Origin: Dorea sp. CAG:317
GTDB taxonomy: Bacteria > Bacillota > Clostridia > Lachnospirales > Lachnospiraceae
Direction of reading: 5' to 3'
NCBI GenBank assembly: GCA_000433535.1
Contig: FR892672.1
Coordinates: 26,077 to 56,461 of the forward strand
Length of the DNA stretch: 30,385 bases
A program made the translations under genes and the position numbers. The notes beneath the pieces are model-generated. The model was not told the DNA's origin. It saw only the letters and a list, made by a program, of their open reading frames with translations, and searched no databases. Shown here one piece after another: positions 1 through 7,496 of this stretch (position 1 is the first letter of the stretch; the number at the start of each line of letters is the position of its first letter).

Positions 1-1041
1 GCTCTTCCCCTCCGCGTGTTTATAATTCCGGTAACGATAGTTTCTCTTCTCCCAGAGAATCAGACCGTATCCTTTCTCCTTCTTCTCTGCCTCTGGCCGT
101 TTGCTCTCCCAGCGCAGATTCAGGATGTATGCCCGTCCGTCAATACCAACCGGACAGACCTCCGTACATTTTCCACATAAGAAGCAGTGATATGCAAGCT
201 CCTTTAACTTGTCCGTATCACCGATATCCATTTGATACTTCTGTAAAAATGTACAGTGTTTCCTGCATTTGTGACAATGGATGCAGTTTCTTTCTACCTC
301 TTCTGTACTCTGCTTGATAAAACAATCAGCTTGTACGCCCTCGTTCTCTGCTTCCAATCTCTCTGAATTCTCGGAGTTTCCCTTCACATAATGTTTCTTT
401 AGATATGCTCCTACACACATCACTATTATCGCCAGCAGAATTGCAATTCCTATATATAGGCTTCGGTTCTCCCTATCTGCAATACCGGCTGCTCCTACGG
501 TATACATAGCGGTTCCCGGCAACATGAATAATAGCGACGCAATTGAATAAGTAGAAAACTTAATATCTGTCACTCCATAGGCAAAATTCTGCAAATTATA
601 TGGAAAAACGGGCACCAGTCTGGTAATCATTAAAATAAATAACTCATTCTGTCCAGATTCATCAAACAACCATTTCTTTAAGTATTTATTTTTCATTGCC
701 ATTGGCTTTACTGTATCCTTAAGGAAAAAACGACCGGCAACAAACGCAAGCATAGCTCCAAGAGTGGTGGCAACAGAACAAAGTATCGTTCCCAGAACAG
801 GACCGAAAATCAATCCTGCTACTATGGCAAAGGTAATACCCGGAAGTGCAAGAACAACACAGCCAACGATGGTCAAAACTGTATAAACCACACTCGCTAA
901 AATCAGATTATCTTCTACCATATCTTTTAAAAAATTCAGATTGTTCTTATCTGCCAGATACTCCGACCAGCCAAAAACATAATTTAATATTAAAACTGCT
1001 ATAACTATCCCGATAAAGATCCATAATTTCTTATTTTTCAT
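1..1041 (-). CDS. VTT (TVP38/TMEM64) membrane protein fused to a 4Fe-4S ferredoxin module, 3' end outside window
   Basis: I translated this frame by hand; it is open for 347 codons and runs off the left edge, so the C-terminus is missing. Residues about 1-235 form a VTT/SNARE-associated-type membrane domain: a first helix near residues 6-20, then glycine-rich helices with the family-typical GLIFGPVLGT and RLVPVFPYN stretches. After a charged linker come two cysteine clusters, CIHCHKCRKHC and CFLCGKCTEVCPVG, matching two 4Fe-4S binding motifs of the succinate dehydrogenase/heterodisulfide reductase type. The fusion implies a membrane protein that passes electrons on the cytoplasmic side; the substrate is unknown. 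The start ATG overlaps the stop of the upstream gene by 11 bases, so the two are probably translationally coupled. A further redox domain may follow outside the window. Confidence 0.88.
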   Translation of the reverse strand, partial: MKNKKLWIFIGIVIAVLILNYVFGWSEYLADKNNLNFLKDMVEDNLILASVVYTVLTIVGCVVLALPGITFAIVAGLIFGPVLGTILCSVATTLGAMLAFVAGRFFLKDTVKPMAMKNKYLKKWLFDESGQNELFILMITRLVPVFPYNLQNFAYGVTDIKFSTYSIASLLFMLPGTAMYTVGAAGIADRENRSLYIGIAILLAIIVMCVGAYLKKHYVKGNSENSERLEAENEGVQADCFIKQSTEEVERNCIHCHKCRKHCTFLQKYQMDIGDTDKLKELAYHCFLCGKCTEVCPVGIDGRAYILNLRWESKRPEAEKKEKGYGLILWEKRNYRYRNYKHAEGKS

Positions 1042-1459
1042 CTTCCTTCAACATCCCTATTACAACGAAATTTTTCATTATCTGCATCAATGCAGCTACA
1101 CTGAGTAATGGCATAATAAAATAATATGCCCTTACAGACTCTAACGATGAAAATAATGCAAAACCAAAATCAAACAATGTCACTACAGCCATAACTGTAA
1201 TCGTAATTTTATCTATCATTTTAGCAGCTTTTCGCTTTTTCATAAATCTGCAAATTATAAATACTGTCAAAAGTATTATCACCGAAACCGCCACATATTT
1301 AAGCAGTTCCAGCGGCAGCATCTCCTGATATTTGTATGTGTGAAAATTAATCCAGCGCATCATCCCCAGCTTTCGCTTTGTAAAATACTGTATTATATAT
1401 CCGCTTGCCAAAAGTGCAAGTGTTAAAATATCAAAGATTATCATTACTATTTTCTTCAT
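1031..1459 (-). CDS. small four-helix membrane protein, function unknown
   Basis: A 142-residue protein with hydrophobic segments near residues 4-24, 50-70, 85-105 and 110-135 separated by basic patches (KKRKAAK near residue 74). I do not recognise a family. It begins after a GGTGGGGG ribosome binding site and its last codons overlap the start of the VTT-ferredoxin gene, which suggests the two products work together in the membrane, perhaps as an anchor or partner of the iron-sulfur protein. An intrinsic terminator lies just upstream, leaving no obvious room for a promoter between it and the start codon. Coding potential is good, but the function is open. Confidence 0.75.
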   Translation of the reverse strand: MKKIVMIIFDILTLALLASGYIIQYFTKRKLGMMRWINFHTYKYQEMLPLELLKYVAVSVIILLTVFIICRFMKKRKAAKMIDKITITVMAVVTLFDFGFALFSSLESVRAYYFIMPLLSVAALMQIMKNFVVIGMLKEDEK

Positions 1460-1471
1460 AATTCCCCCACC

Positions 1472-1507
1472 AGAAAAACGCTGCCACCCTTTGAACGGTG
1501 ACAGCGC
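1472..1507 (-). terminator. intrinsic terminator after the rhodanese lipoprotein gene
   Basis: On the minus strand a 10-bp stem (CGCTGTCACC with GGTGGCAGCG, one G-U pair) with an 8-nt loop is followed by TTTTTCT. It lies between the stop of the 363-residue rhodanese gene and the start of the next minus-strand gene, so it should end or attenuate the cluster's transcript. Confidence 0.8.
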
Positions 1508-1521
1508 AATGTTTAGATTTT

Positions 1522-2613
1522 TTAATATTTTGCAGCCTTTCCTGTTGGTAAATCGCCTACGGTCATATGCTGACAGTCTGCACTTGCCGGATCTCCAACC
1601 TGTACCGGATAATCCTCATGCATCAGCCATTCATACCATCCGCCATCATATACAGAAATGTTATCATATCCGTTTTCGTATAATACCAAGAAAGGAACCG
1701 TTGCTCTCCAACCTGTACCGCAATAAAATGCGAGATGATTATCGAGCGTGAAATCACAGTCTTTCCAAACTTCTTTGAAACCTTCTAAATCTTTCACTGT
1801 TCCGTCTTCATTCAAGAACATAGCTACATCAAATGCTGAATTTGCACCTTTACCCCATACAGCGCCTTCCGGTTCACCGGCTTTATCCATATAGTCGTAA
1901 CCGCTTGTTTTTCCAAGCCACTCATCTTCACTTCTGATGCTTACGAGTTTAAAGTTATCATCATTTTCGAGTTTGTCCTTTGCTTCTTCAATAGAAGTCC
2001 AGTATTCCGGATGCGCAGGAACTGTTACACCAAACTCTTTAGCCGCTTCCAGTGTATTAGATTTCTTCTCCACCTCGTATCCTGCTGCCTTCCAAGCGTC
2101 AATACCACCATTCAAAATCTTAAGGTCCTCTACTCCTGCCCAAATATATGCATATGCCTGACGTCCAACACCTGACGGGTCTGCGCCGTAAAGCACAACT
2201 TTTGTATCTTTAGTTATACCATTTTCAAGCAGGAATTTTTCTACTTCTTCAGGCGCTAAAAGGTTATATGCTCCTTCTTCCGAGCCTGTGGCATCCTCCA
2301 CTTCACAGTTATCTACATAAATTGCTCCCGGAACGTGTCCCTCATTATAAGAATCACAGTCCTTCTCACTTCCGTAACCTACTTCTGCTACTACAATATC
2401 CTCATAGCCTTCCTGATTACCACTAAGAGCACTCATAACCCATTCCGGAGTTACATAGACAGTTCTCTGTTCTACCGCATCTGCTTTAACATCCTGAATC
2501 GCGCTTTTTTTCTCTTCACTCTCTTTTGTGTCATTTTCTTTTGAGCCACATCCTGCTGCAAGTGCACCAACCATAGCCACACACAACAGTACTGACAATA
2601 CTTTTTTCTTCAT
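1522..2613 (-). CDS. tandem-rhodanese lipoprotein (sulfurtransferase-like)
   Basis: A 363-residue exported lipoprotein: basic N-terminus, hydrophobic core and lipobox LAAGC with the lipidated cysteine at residue 22, then a charged linker. Two rhodanese domains follow, about residues 50-185 and 205-340, the architecture of thiosulfate or 3-mercaptopyruvate sulfurtransferases. The second domain carries the active-site loop CGTGWRA with the persulfide-forming cysteine at 298. The first has no cysteine at the matching place (YGADPSGVGR), as is usual for tandem rhodaneses. It would act outside the membrane, moving sulfane sulfur or a similar chalcogen. The gene follows a second rhodanese lipoprotein by 27 bases and is one operon with it. 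The substrate cannot be told from sequence. Confidence 0.9.
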   Translation of the reverse strand: MKKKVLSVLLCVAMVGALAAGCGSKENDTKESEEKKSAIQDVKADAVEQRTVYVTPEWVMSALSGNQEGYEDIVVAEVGYGSEKDCDSYNEGHVPGAIYVDNCEVEDATGSEEGAYNLLAPEEVEKFLLENGITKDTKVVLYGADPSGVGRQAYAYIWAGVEDLKILNGGIDAWKAAGYEVEKKSNTLEAAKEFGVTVPAHPEYWTSIEEAKDKLENDDNFKLVSIRSEDEWLGKTSGYDYMDKAGEPEGAVWGKGANSAFDVAMFLNEDGTVKDLEGFKEVWKDCDFTLDNHLAFYCGTGWRATVPFLVLYENGYDNISVYDGGWYEWLMHEDYPVQVGDPASADCQHMTVGDLPTGKAAKY

Positions 2614-2640
2614 ATCTAAGCCCTTCCCTTATTGTTGATC

Positions 2641-3486
2641 TTATTTTTCAAATGCTGCAGAAACATCTCCGTCTTTTGCACCATTCTCAATGATATAAAG
2701 ATTTGAAAGATCAAATCCTGCATCTTTTAATACAGAAATTCCTGTTTTTGCACATTTATTACCACTATAGCAAAGGAAATATACCGGTTTCTCTTTGTCA
2801 AGTTTTCCTGCTAATTCAAACATTGCTGTCTGCGCATCTGCACTCTCAATCTCTTTTAAGTTTACCTGCTGTGAATCTGCAAGATGACCTGCTTCGTATG
2901 TCTCGTCATCACGCACATCCACAATCTGGGCTTCTCCGCTCTTGCCAGCCTCTACTGCATCTTTGCCGGATACATACTGCCACTCAATCGCTTCATCTGC
3001 GCGGTTCGTTGTAAGCGCTCCGTCAACTTTAGAAAGAGCCTCTGCTCCGCCTTCAACCGTATAGATAGATGTAGGCTCAATTCCAACTTCTCTTAAAATT
3101 CCGGTTGTCTTCTCCGCACCTCTTTTACCGCTGTTACATACAATATAAATATCCTTGCCATCGTTTAAATTCGCTTTTGCGTATTCAACAGTCGCTTCTT
3201 CCAAAGATGTATCTTCTAATGGGAAAACAGGACACCACTCAGAGTTTGCAACTCGTCCTGCTACATATTTCTCCCACTCACGAACATCAAGAATGTGAAC
3301 ATCTTTTGCTTTTACAGTATCTTCTGCAGATACATACTGATATTCATCATCTGCCAGCTCTTTCTTTTCTGCTGTTTCCTCTGTCTTTGTTTCCTCTGTT
3401 TTCTTCTCTTCGCCAGATCCACAGCCTACAACCATAGCTGCTGTCATGGCAGAAACTAACAATAATGCCACAAGTTTCTTCTTCAT
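2641..3486 (-). CDS. double rhodanese-domain lipoprotein with two active-site cysteines
   Basis: A 281-residue lipoprotein with a signal sequence, an MVVGC lipobox (cysteine 22) and a Glu/Lys/Thr-rich linker. Two rhodanese-like domains follow, near residues 48-160 and 168-278. Unlike its neighbour, both have a cysteine loop: CNSGKRG at 117 and CYSGNKC at 239, the latter with a second cysteine at 245. Rhodanese domains of this short, single-domain type carry persulfide or act in thiol redox relay. The ribosome binding site AAGGAGG lies ahead of the ATG. Being in one operon with another rhodanese lipoprotein, a CxxC peroxidase-like protein and VTT proteins suggests an extracytoplasmic sulfur, selenium or arsenic redox pathway; that is an inference. 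Confidence 0.9.
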   Translation of the reverse strand: MKKKLVALLLVSAMTAAMVVGCGSGEEKKTEETKTEETAEKKELADDEYQYVSAEDTVKAKDVHILDVREWEKYVAGRVANSEWCPVFPLEDTSLEEATVEYAKANLNDGKDIYIVCNSGKRGAEKTTGILREVGIEPTSIYTVEGGAEALSKVDGALTTNRADEAIEWQYVSGKDAVEAGKSGEAQIVDVRDDETYEAGHLADSQQVNLKEIESADAQTAMFELAGKLDKEKPVYFLCYSGNKCAKTGISVLKDAGFDLSNLYIIENGAKDGDVSAAFEK

Positions 3487-3541
3487 ATTATTTTGTCCTC
3501 CTTATAAAATATGAATTTATAAAAAGCCGAACTTTATTTAA

Positions 3542-3874
3542 TTAAAACTCCAGCTTTTTCACAATATTTTTCATCTGCACTCCGTGTACAAGACTTGCTC
3601 CGCCACGAATTGCTGTTGCCACATGAATAGCCTCTGTCATCTGCTCCTCGTTGACTCCCTTTTCCAGGCAATCATTCGTATAAGCATCAATGCAGTATGG
3701 ACACTGTACCGTATGCGCAACTGCCAGAGCGATCAGAGATTTCTCTCTTGCCGTCAACGCACCTTCTGCAAATACCGCTCCATAATAATCAAAAAACTTT
3801 TCTCCCAACGACGGTGCTTTTTCCCCCATCGTTCCGAATTTTTCCAAATCCTCCGGTTTGTAATAAGTATCCAT
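3542..3874 (-). CDS. carboxymuconolactone decarboxylase/AhpD-like protein, arsenosugar-cluster peroxidase-like type
   Basis: A 110-residue protein, all-helical by composition, with the AhpD-type redox motif CPYC at residues 58-61, a third cysteine at 69, and the conserved tail EAIHVATAIRGGASLVHGVQ. This closely matches, from memory, the small family named arsenosugar biosynthesis-associated peroxidase-like protein, found beside the radical SAM enzyme ArsS, ArsM and often TVP38 and rhodanese genes. AhpD proteins use the CxxC pair for disulfide or peroxide reduction. It sits 55 bases before the rhodanese pair and 26 after a VTT gene in one minus-strand run. No arsM or arsS gene is visible in the window, so an arsenic role remains unproven. 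Confidence 0.9.
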   Translation of the reverse strand: MDTYYKPEDLEKFGTMGEKAPSLGEKFFDYYGAVFAEGALTAREKSLIALAVAHTVQCPYCIDAYTNDCLEKGVNEEQMTEAIHVATAIRGGASLVHGVQMKNIVKKLEF

Positions 3875-3900
3875 ATTCTTCTCTCCTTTTCTAACATAAG

Positions 3901-4602
3901 TTATGCCTTTTTCGCAGACTGTTTGTCCGTATATATTTTCTTCAGCATAAATATAAACGCTGATAAAGCAAACAAGATCATAAGTGCCGTCACAAAAGTT
4001 TTTGCACCTCCGGTCAACATCCCGCCAACATAAGAATACACGATTGTCGCCGGAAGCTGTCCCACCCCTGTCGCCACAAAAAATGACACAAAAGACATAG
4101 AAGTAAGACCCGCCGCATAACTAACAATATCAAAAGATACGAACGGGAGAAGACGGCAAATTAAAATCGTATTTTTCCCGTACTTTTCAAAAAATGTATC
4201 AATCTGCTCAAGCCCTGCTTTGCTTGTTAACTTCTCTGCCACATCTCTACCCAGAATTCTTGCAATGAAAAAACACACTGCCGCTCCTGCCATTGCACTG
4301 CTCCACGAAAGAAGCGCACCCTGCCACCAGCCGAACAGATTTGCATTTGCAAAGGTCAGAAGAAATGCCGGAAGAGGTGCAGCTACCGACTGGAAAATCA
4401 TCAGCACAAAGGAAATCACCGCCGCATATGCTCCATAAGATGCCACAAATTCTTTCACAACTGTAAAGTCTCCACTGGCAAACATCTTGAATATTTTTAA
4501 CACAGTGCTATGAATGCCCGGTACAAAAAAATAAGCCGCCACCATAGCAGCTGCAACTACTAACAATATAATCTTTTTTACCCACGTTTTCTTTAACTTC
4601 AT
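3901..4602 (-). CDS. TVP38/TMEM64 (VTT domain) membrane protein
   Basis: A 233-residue polytopic protein. A hydrophobic helix at residues 9-28 is followed by the VTT core, with the typical re-entrant region around PAFLLTFANANLFGWWQG and a later RLLPFVSFD segment, then a final helix before a basic tail. VTT proteins are membrane proteins related to the DedA/VMP1 group, thought to move lipids or small solutes; in bacteria they often sit in metal and redox clusters. It is the first gene of the cluster, with ribosome binding site AGGAG seven to eight bases before the ATG, and so likely sets the expression of the genes below it. It is a paralogue of the fusion protein at the other end of the cluster. 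Confidence 0.92.
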   Translation of the reverse strand: MKLKKTWVKKIILLVVAAAMVAAYFFVPGIHSTVLKIFKMFASGDFTVVKEFVASYGAYAAVISFVLMIFQSVAAPLPAFLLTFANANLFGWWQGALLSWSSAMAGAAVCFFIARILGRDVAEKLTSKAGLEQIDTFFEKYGKNTILICRLLPFVSFDIVSYAAGLTSMSFVSFFVATGVGQLPATIVYSYVGGMLTGGAKTFVTALMILFALSAFIFMLKKIYTDKQSAKKA

Positions 4603-4936
4603 TTTTTTCTCCTGTAGACCAGATTGTTATGTCACATCAACTTTATTTTTCTCATATAATTATAAATAGTGTGTAACTTCCATGTCCAATTGATAATAAA
4701 CATACATAATTGCATTTATAGATATTTTCTATAATTCCCACAAAAATAACATATATGTTCAGACTATCGGGAAAGGGATTGACAGGCTTTCAACTACTCT
4801 CTCATCTTTATTTTTGCTTTACTCCATTCTTTCTTTTTACCTTTTACACCATTTCAAATAATTACACCAACAAATACACCATTTTCACAAGAAATCTTAA
4901 TATTTTATAAAAATTTATAAGACTATCCCAAGACAC
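4603..4936. other. intergenic region upstream of the VTT/rhodanese cluster
   Basis: No gene is visible in this very AT-rich stretch. A possible minus-strand promoter is TTGGAC (4684-4689) with TATAAT (4659-4664), though the 19-bp spacer is long. A 12-bp palindrome AACATATATGTT lies at 4748-4759 and three copies of TACACCA at 4845, 4863 and 4875. These could be regulator sites; the evidence is weak. Confidence 0.4.
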
Positions 4937-4983
4937 AAAAAAGCCTTTAAATACTGACTTCTCAGTAGATAAAGGCTTTTAAA
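4937..4983. terminator. bidirectional-looking terminator after rpsR
   Basis: AAAAAGCCTTTA pairs with TAAAGGCTTTT around an inner TACTGA/TCAGTA stem. On the minus strand it is followed by TTTTTTGTGTC, so it ends the rpsF-ssb-rpsR transcript just after the rpsR stop codon. Confidence 0.88.
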
Positions 4984-5009
4984 CTTATTTAATTCCTACG
5001 CTCTTAGAA

Positions 5010-5276
5010 TTACTCCTGAACGTATGGCATAAGAGCGATATGACGTGCTCTCTTGATTGCTACTGTAAGAGCTCTCTGATGTTTTGCACAGTTTCCTGTG
5101 ATTCTTCTTGGAAGAATTTTTCCTCTCTCAGAGATATATTTTCTTAACTTAGCTACATCTTTGTAGTCGATTTCGTTATTCTCTTTACCGCAGAATACAC
5201 ATACTTTTTTTCTTCTACGTCCGCCGCCTCTTCTCTTGAAGCCGCCTTCTGGACGATTCCCTTTATCGAAAGCCAT
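5010..5276 (-). CDS. rpsR: 30S ribosomal protein S18
   Basis: An 88-residue basic protein with the S18 core: KVCVFCGKENNEIDYKDV, then LRKYISERGKILPRRITG and CAKHQRALTVAIKRARHIAL. S18 binds 16S rRNA together with S6 in the small-subunit platform. The N-terminus has a glycine/arginine-rich extension and the CxxC pair common in Firmicutes copies. It is the last gene of the rpsF-ssb-rpsR operon, 25 bases after ssb, and is followed by a strong terminator. Confidence 0.98.
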   Translation of the reverse strand: MAFDKGNRPEGGFKRRGGGRRRKKVCVFCGKENNEIDYKDVAKLRKYISERGKILPRRITGNCAKHQRALTVAIKRARHIALMPYVQE

Positions 5277-5301
5277 GTTGCTTTACCTCCTTGTTTAATG
5301 C

Positions 5302-5757
5302 CTAGTTGAACGGTAATTCTTCATCAATTCCGTCTGGAATGTTCATGAAGCCGTCGCCTGCATCAGATACTGGTGCCGGAGCCGGTGTGGGAGCTGACGC
5401 GCGGAAGTTACCCATGTTCGCATCGCTTGTCGCTTTGCTCTCAGCAAATTCCTGATCTTCTACCACAACGTCTGTTGTGTATACCTTCTGACCGTCTTTA
5501 TTTGTATAACTGCCGGTCTGGATACGTCCTGTAACAATTACTTTCAATCCCTGGCGGAAATATTTCTCAGCAAACTCTGCGCTTCTTCCAAACGCCACAC
5601 AGCCGATGAAGTCTGCATTCTGTTCTCCATCTCCGTTACGTCTGAATCTGCGATCTACTGCAAGTGTATATCTTGCAATCGCTGTAGAACTTTCACCCTG
5701 TGAATATCTCACTTCAGGATCTCTTGTTAAGCGTCCCATCAAAATTACTTTATTCAT
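5302..5757 (-). CDS. ssb: single-stranded DNA-binding protein
   Basis: A 151-residue SSB. An OB fold covers about residues 1-105, starting MNKVILMGRLTRDPEVRY and including FIGCVAFGRSAEFAEKY and VTGRIQTGSYTNKDG. A short proline/alanine-rich linker leads to the acidic tail EELPFN, which recruits repair and replication partners. SSB coats single-stranded DNA during replication and recombination. Its place between rpsF and rpsR is the classic Firmicutes order and marks this as the housekeeping copy rather than a phage or plasmid one. Confidence 0.98.
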   Translation of the reverse strand: MNKVILMGRLTRDPEVRYSQGESSTAIARYTLAVDRRFRRNGDGEQNADFIGCVAFGRSAEFAEKYFRQGLKVIVTGRIQTGSYTNKDGQKVYTTDVVVEDQEFAESKATSDANMGNFRASAPTPAPAPVSDAGDGFMNIPDGIDEELPFN

Positions 5758-5778
5758 ATAATAACCTCTACTTCCTGC

Positions 5779-6066
5779 TTATGCTTCCTGTCTTACGCAT
5801 AAATATCTGATGACATTGTCCATGATGCGAACTCTCTGTTCGATTTCGCCTGGAGTCTCAGCATCAGACTCGAAGTGGATGAAATAATAATATGCTTCTT
5901 TCATCTTCTGAATTTCGTAAGCTAATCTTCTCTTACCCCATTCATCAACGTCAGAGATCTGGCCACCAAAACGCTCGATTAAAGCTTTCACTTTTTCGAT
6001 AACCTGTGCTCTTTCGTCGTCTTCGATTTTTGCACTGACAACAACAGCTAATTCATATTTATTCAT
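5779..6066 (-). CDS. rpsF: 30S ribosomal protein S6
   Basis: A 95-residue protein beginning MNKYELAVVVSAKIEDDERA and containing GQISDVDEWGKRRLAYEIQK and the VIRYLCVRQE end. The frame is open further upstream, but the ATG at 6066 is chosen because AAGGAGGTG lies just before it and S6 proteins start MNKYE. S6 pairs with S18, encoded two genes later, on the 16S rRNA. The operon has its own promoter (6170-6198) and a leader of about 100 bases. Confidence 0.98.
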   Translation of the reverse strand: MNKYELAVVVSAKIEDDERAQVIEKVKALIERFGGQISDVDEWGKRRLAYEIQKMKEAYYYFIHFESDAETPGEIEQRVRIMDNVIRYLCVRQEA

Positions 6067-6127
6067 GTCGTCTTTGCACCTCCTTCTGGTCTTTTGGCCC
6101 CCGCTCAACTTATGTGGGAGCAAGGAT

Positions 6128-6148
6128 ATCCGCACATTCTACGCGGAT
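6128..6148 (-). promoter_or_regulatory. leader hairpin upstream of rpsF
   Basis: On the minus strand ATCCGC pairs with GCGGAT around a 9-nt loop inside the rpsF leader. Many bacteria control this operon by S6:S18 binding to an rpsF leader structure; I cannot see the published consensus clearly here, so an autoregulatory role is a guess. Confidence 0.35.
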
Positions 6149-6169
6149 TATAGTGTATCACAATTTGAA

Positions 6170-6198
6170 ATGATACCATATTTTTCTCTTTATTTCAA
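6170..6198 (-). promoter_or_regulatory. promoter of rpsF-ssb-rpsR
   Basis: On the minus strand TTGAAA (6193-6198) and TATCAT (6170-6175) are separated by exactly 17 bases, a good sigma-A type promoter. It places the start of transcription about 100 bases before the rpsF ATG, after the end of rfbB. Confidence 0.7.
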
Positions 6199-6239
6199 GT
6201 CTTTTTTCAGTTTCCTTTTTCAATTTTATATTTTCCGAG

Positions 6240-7283
6240 TCATACTCCGAACCCTCTGCTGCTGCAATCTAATTTATCCACATACCATCTCACCGTTTCA
6301 CGAATCCCGTCTTCAAAAGAAGTCTCCGGCGTCCATCCTGTCTCTCTGCGTATTTTATCTGCATTAATGGCATACCGTCTGTCATGCCCCTTCCGGTCTT
6401 CTACATATTCGATTAACCCATCATTTATAAAGGCTTTTCTCGGATCATTTTCCTCTAATGTCTCTTGTAGAACTTCAAGGATTGTATTTACAATTTCCAG
6501 ATTCGTCTTCTCATTACAGCCACCGATATTATATGTCTCAAAGATTCGCCCCTTCTCCTGCACCAGATCAATCGCTTTCACATGATCTTCTACATAGAGC
6601 CAGTCTCTCACATTCAATCCATCTCCGTAGACCGGAAGTTTTTCTCCTTGCAACGCATTCTTTATCATCAGAGGAATCAACTTCTCCGGAAACTGACGCG
6701 GTCCGTAATTATTACTGCAATTTGTAATACTTGCCGGGAAACCATACGTATCCATATAGGAACGAACCAGCATATCTGCAGAGGCTTTACTCGCAGAGTA
6801 AGGACTGTGCGGAGCGTACGGCGTTGTCTCATAGAAATATCCGGTTTCTCCCAACGAACCATACACTTCATCCGTAGACACATGAAGAAATTTTTTATCT
6901 CTCGGATATGTTCCATCCTCTCTTTCCCACGCCTTCCGGGCAGCATTTAGCAAAACGGCAGTTCCGAGCACATTTGTTTTGACAAATATTTCCGGCTCCT
7001 CAATGCTTCGATCCACATGACTCTCCGCCGCAAAATGCACCACACGGTCAATCTCATTTTCAGCGAAAATCCGTTCTACCGCTTCCCTGTCGCAAATATC
7101 TGCATTTACAAATGTATAATTTTCTCTGTCAGCTATCTCCGCCAGATTTTCCAATCTCCCGGCATAAGTCAATTTGTCAACATTGATAATCCGAATATCG
7201 CTTCCGTATTTATCAAACATATAATGAATATAATTGGAGCCGATAAAACCGGCTCCACCTGTTACGAAATAAGTTCTCTTCAT
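6240..7283 (-). CDS. rfbB: dTDP-glucose 4,6-dehydratase
   Basis: A 347-residue extended short-chain dehydrogenase. The Rossmann motif TGGAGFIGSNYIHY is at residues 8-21, HFAAESHVDRS and STDEVYG are present, and the catalytic YSASK motif follows. GPRQFPEKLIPLMI and NVRDWLYVEDH are signature stretches of RmlB/RfbB. The enzyme converts dTDP-glucose to dTDP-4-keto-6-deoxyglucose, the second step towards dTDP-rhamnose for cell-surface polysaccharides. The other rml genes are not next to it. It starts one base after the DUF951 stop codon, so it is coupled to that gene and the sortase upstream. Confidence 0.96.
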   Translation of the reverse strand: MKRTYFVTGGAGFIGSNYIHYMFDKYGSDIRIINVDKLTYAGRLENLAEIADRENYTFVNADICDREAVERIFAENEIDRVVHFAAESHVDRSIEEPEIFVKTNVLGTAVLLNAARKAWEREDGTYPRDKKFLHVSTDEVYGSLGETGYFYETTPYAPHSPYSASKASADMLVRSYMDTYGFPASITNCSNNYGPRQFPEKLIPLMIKNALQGEKLPVYGDGLNVRDWLYVEDHVKAIDLVQEKGRIFETYNIGGCNEKTNLEIVNTILEVLQETLEENDPRKAFINDGLIEYVEDRKGHDRRYAINADKIRRETGWTPETSFEDGIRETVRWYVDKLDCSSRGFGV

Positions 7284-7284
7284 T

Positions 7285-7473
7285 TTACTCTTTCTTCTTT
7301 AAATCCTTTGTATTCTTCTCTATAATTTTGCGTGCGATCATAATCTGATGCCCGCATCCCATACATTTCAACCGAAAATCCGCTCCCACCCGGAGGATCT
7401 CCCACTCCTTGCTGCCGCACGGGTGTTGCTTTTTCAAGGTTATGATATCGCCCACTTCGTAGATATAAGACAT
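7285..7473 (-). CDS. DUF951 family small protein
   Basis: A 62-residue protein with the family pattern VGDIITLKKQHPCGSKEWEI followed by GADFRLKCMGCGH. Three cysteines and a histidine could bind a metal or nucleic acid; the function is unknown. DUF951 proteins are widespread in Firmicutes, usually beside housekeeping genes. Here it lies between a sortase B gene (23 bases before) and rfbB (next codon), in one operon. The basic tail KNTKDLKKKE is typical. Confidence 0.93.
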   Translation of the reverse strand: MSYIYEVGDIITLKKQHPCGSKEWEILRVGADFRLKCMGCGHQIMIARKIIEKNTKDLKKKE

Positions 7474-7496
7474 ACTCTCACCTCATCTCTGTTAAA

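Noticed and set aside
3105..3437. Plus-strand frames opposite the rhodanese lipoprotein genes
   Set aside because: They mirror clear minus-strand coding sequence and contain runs of His, Leu and Gln typical of antisense frames.
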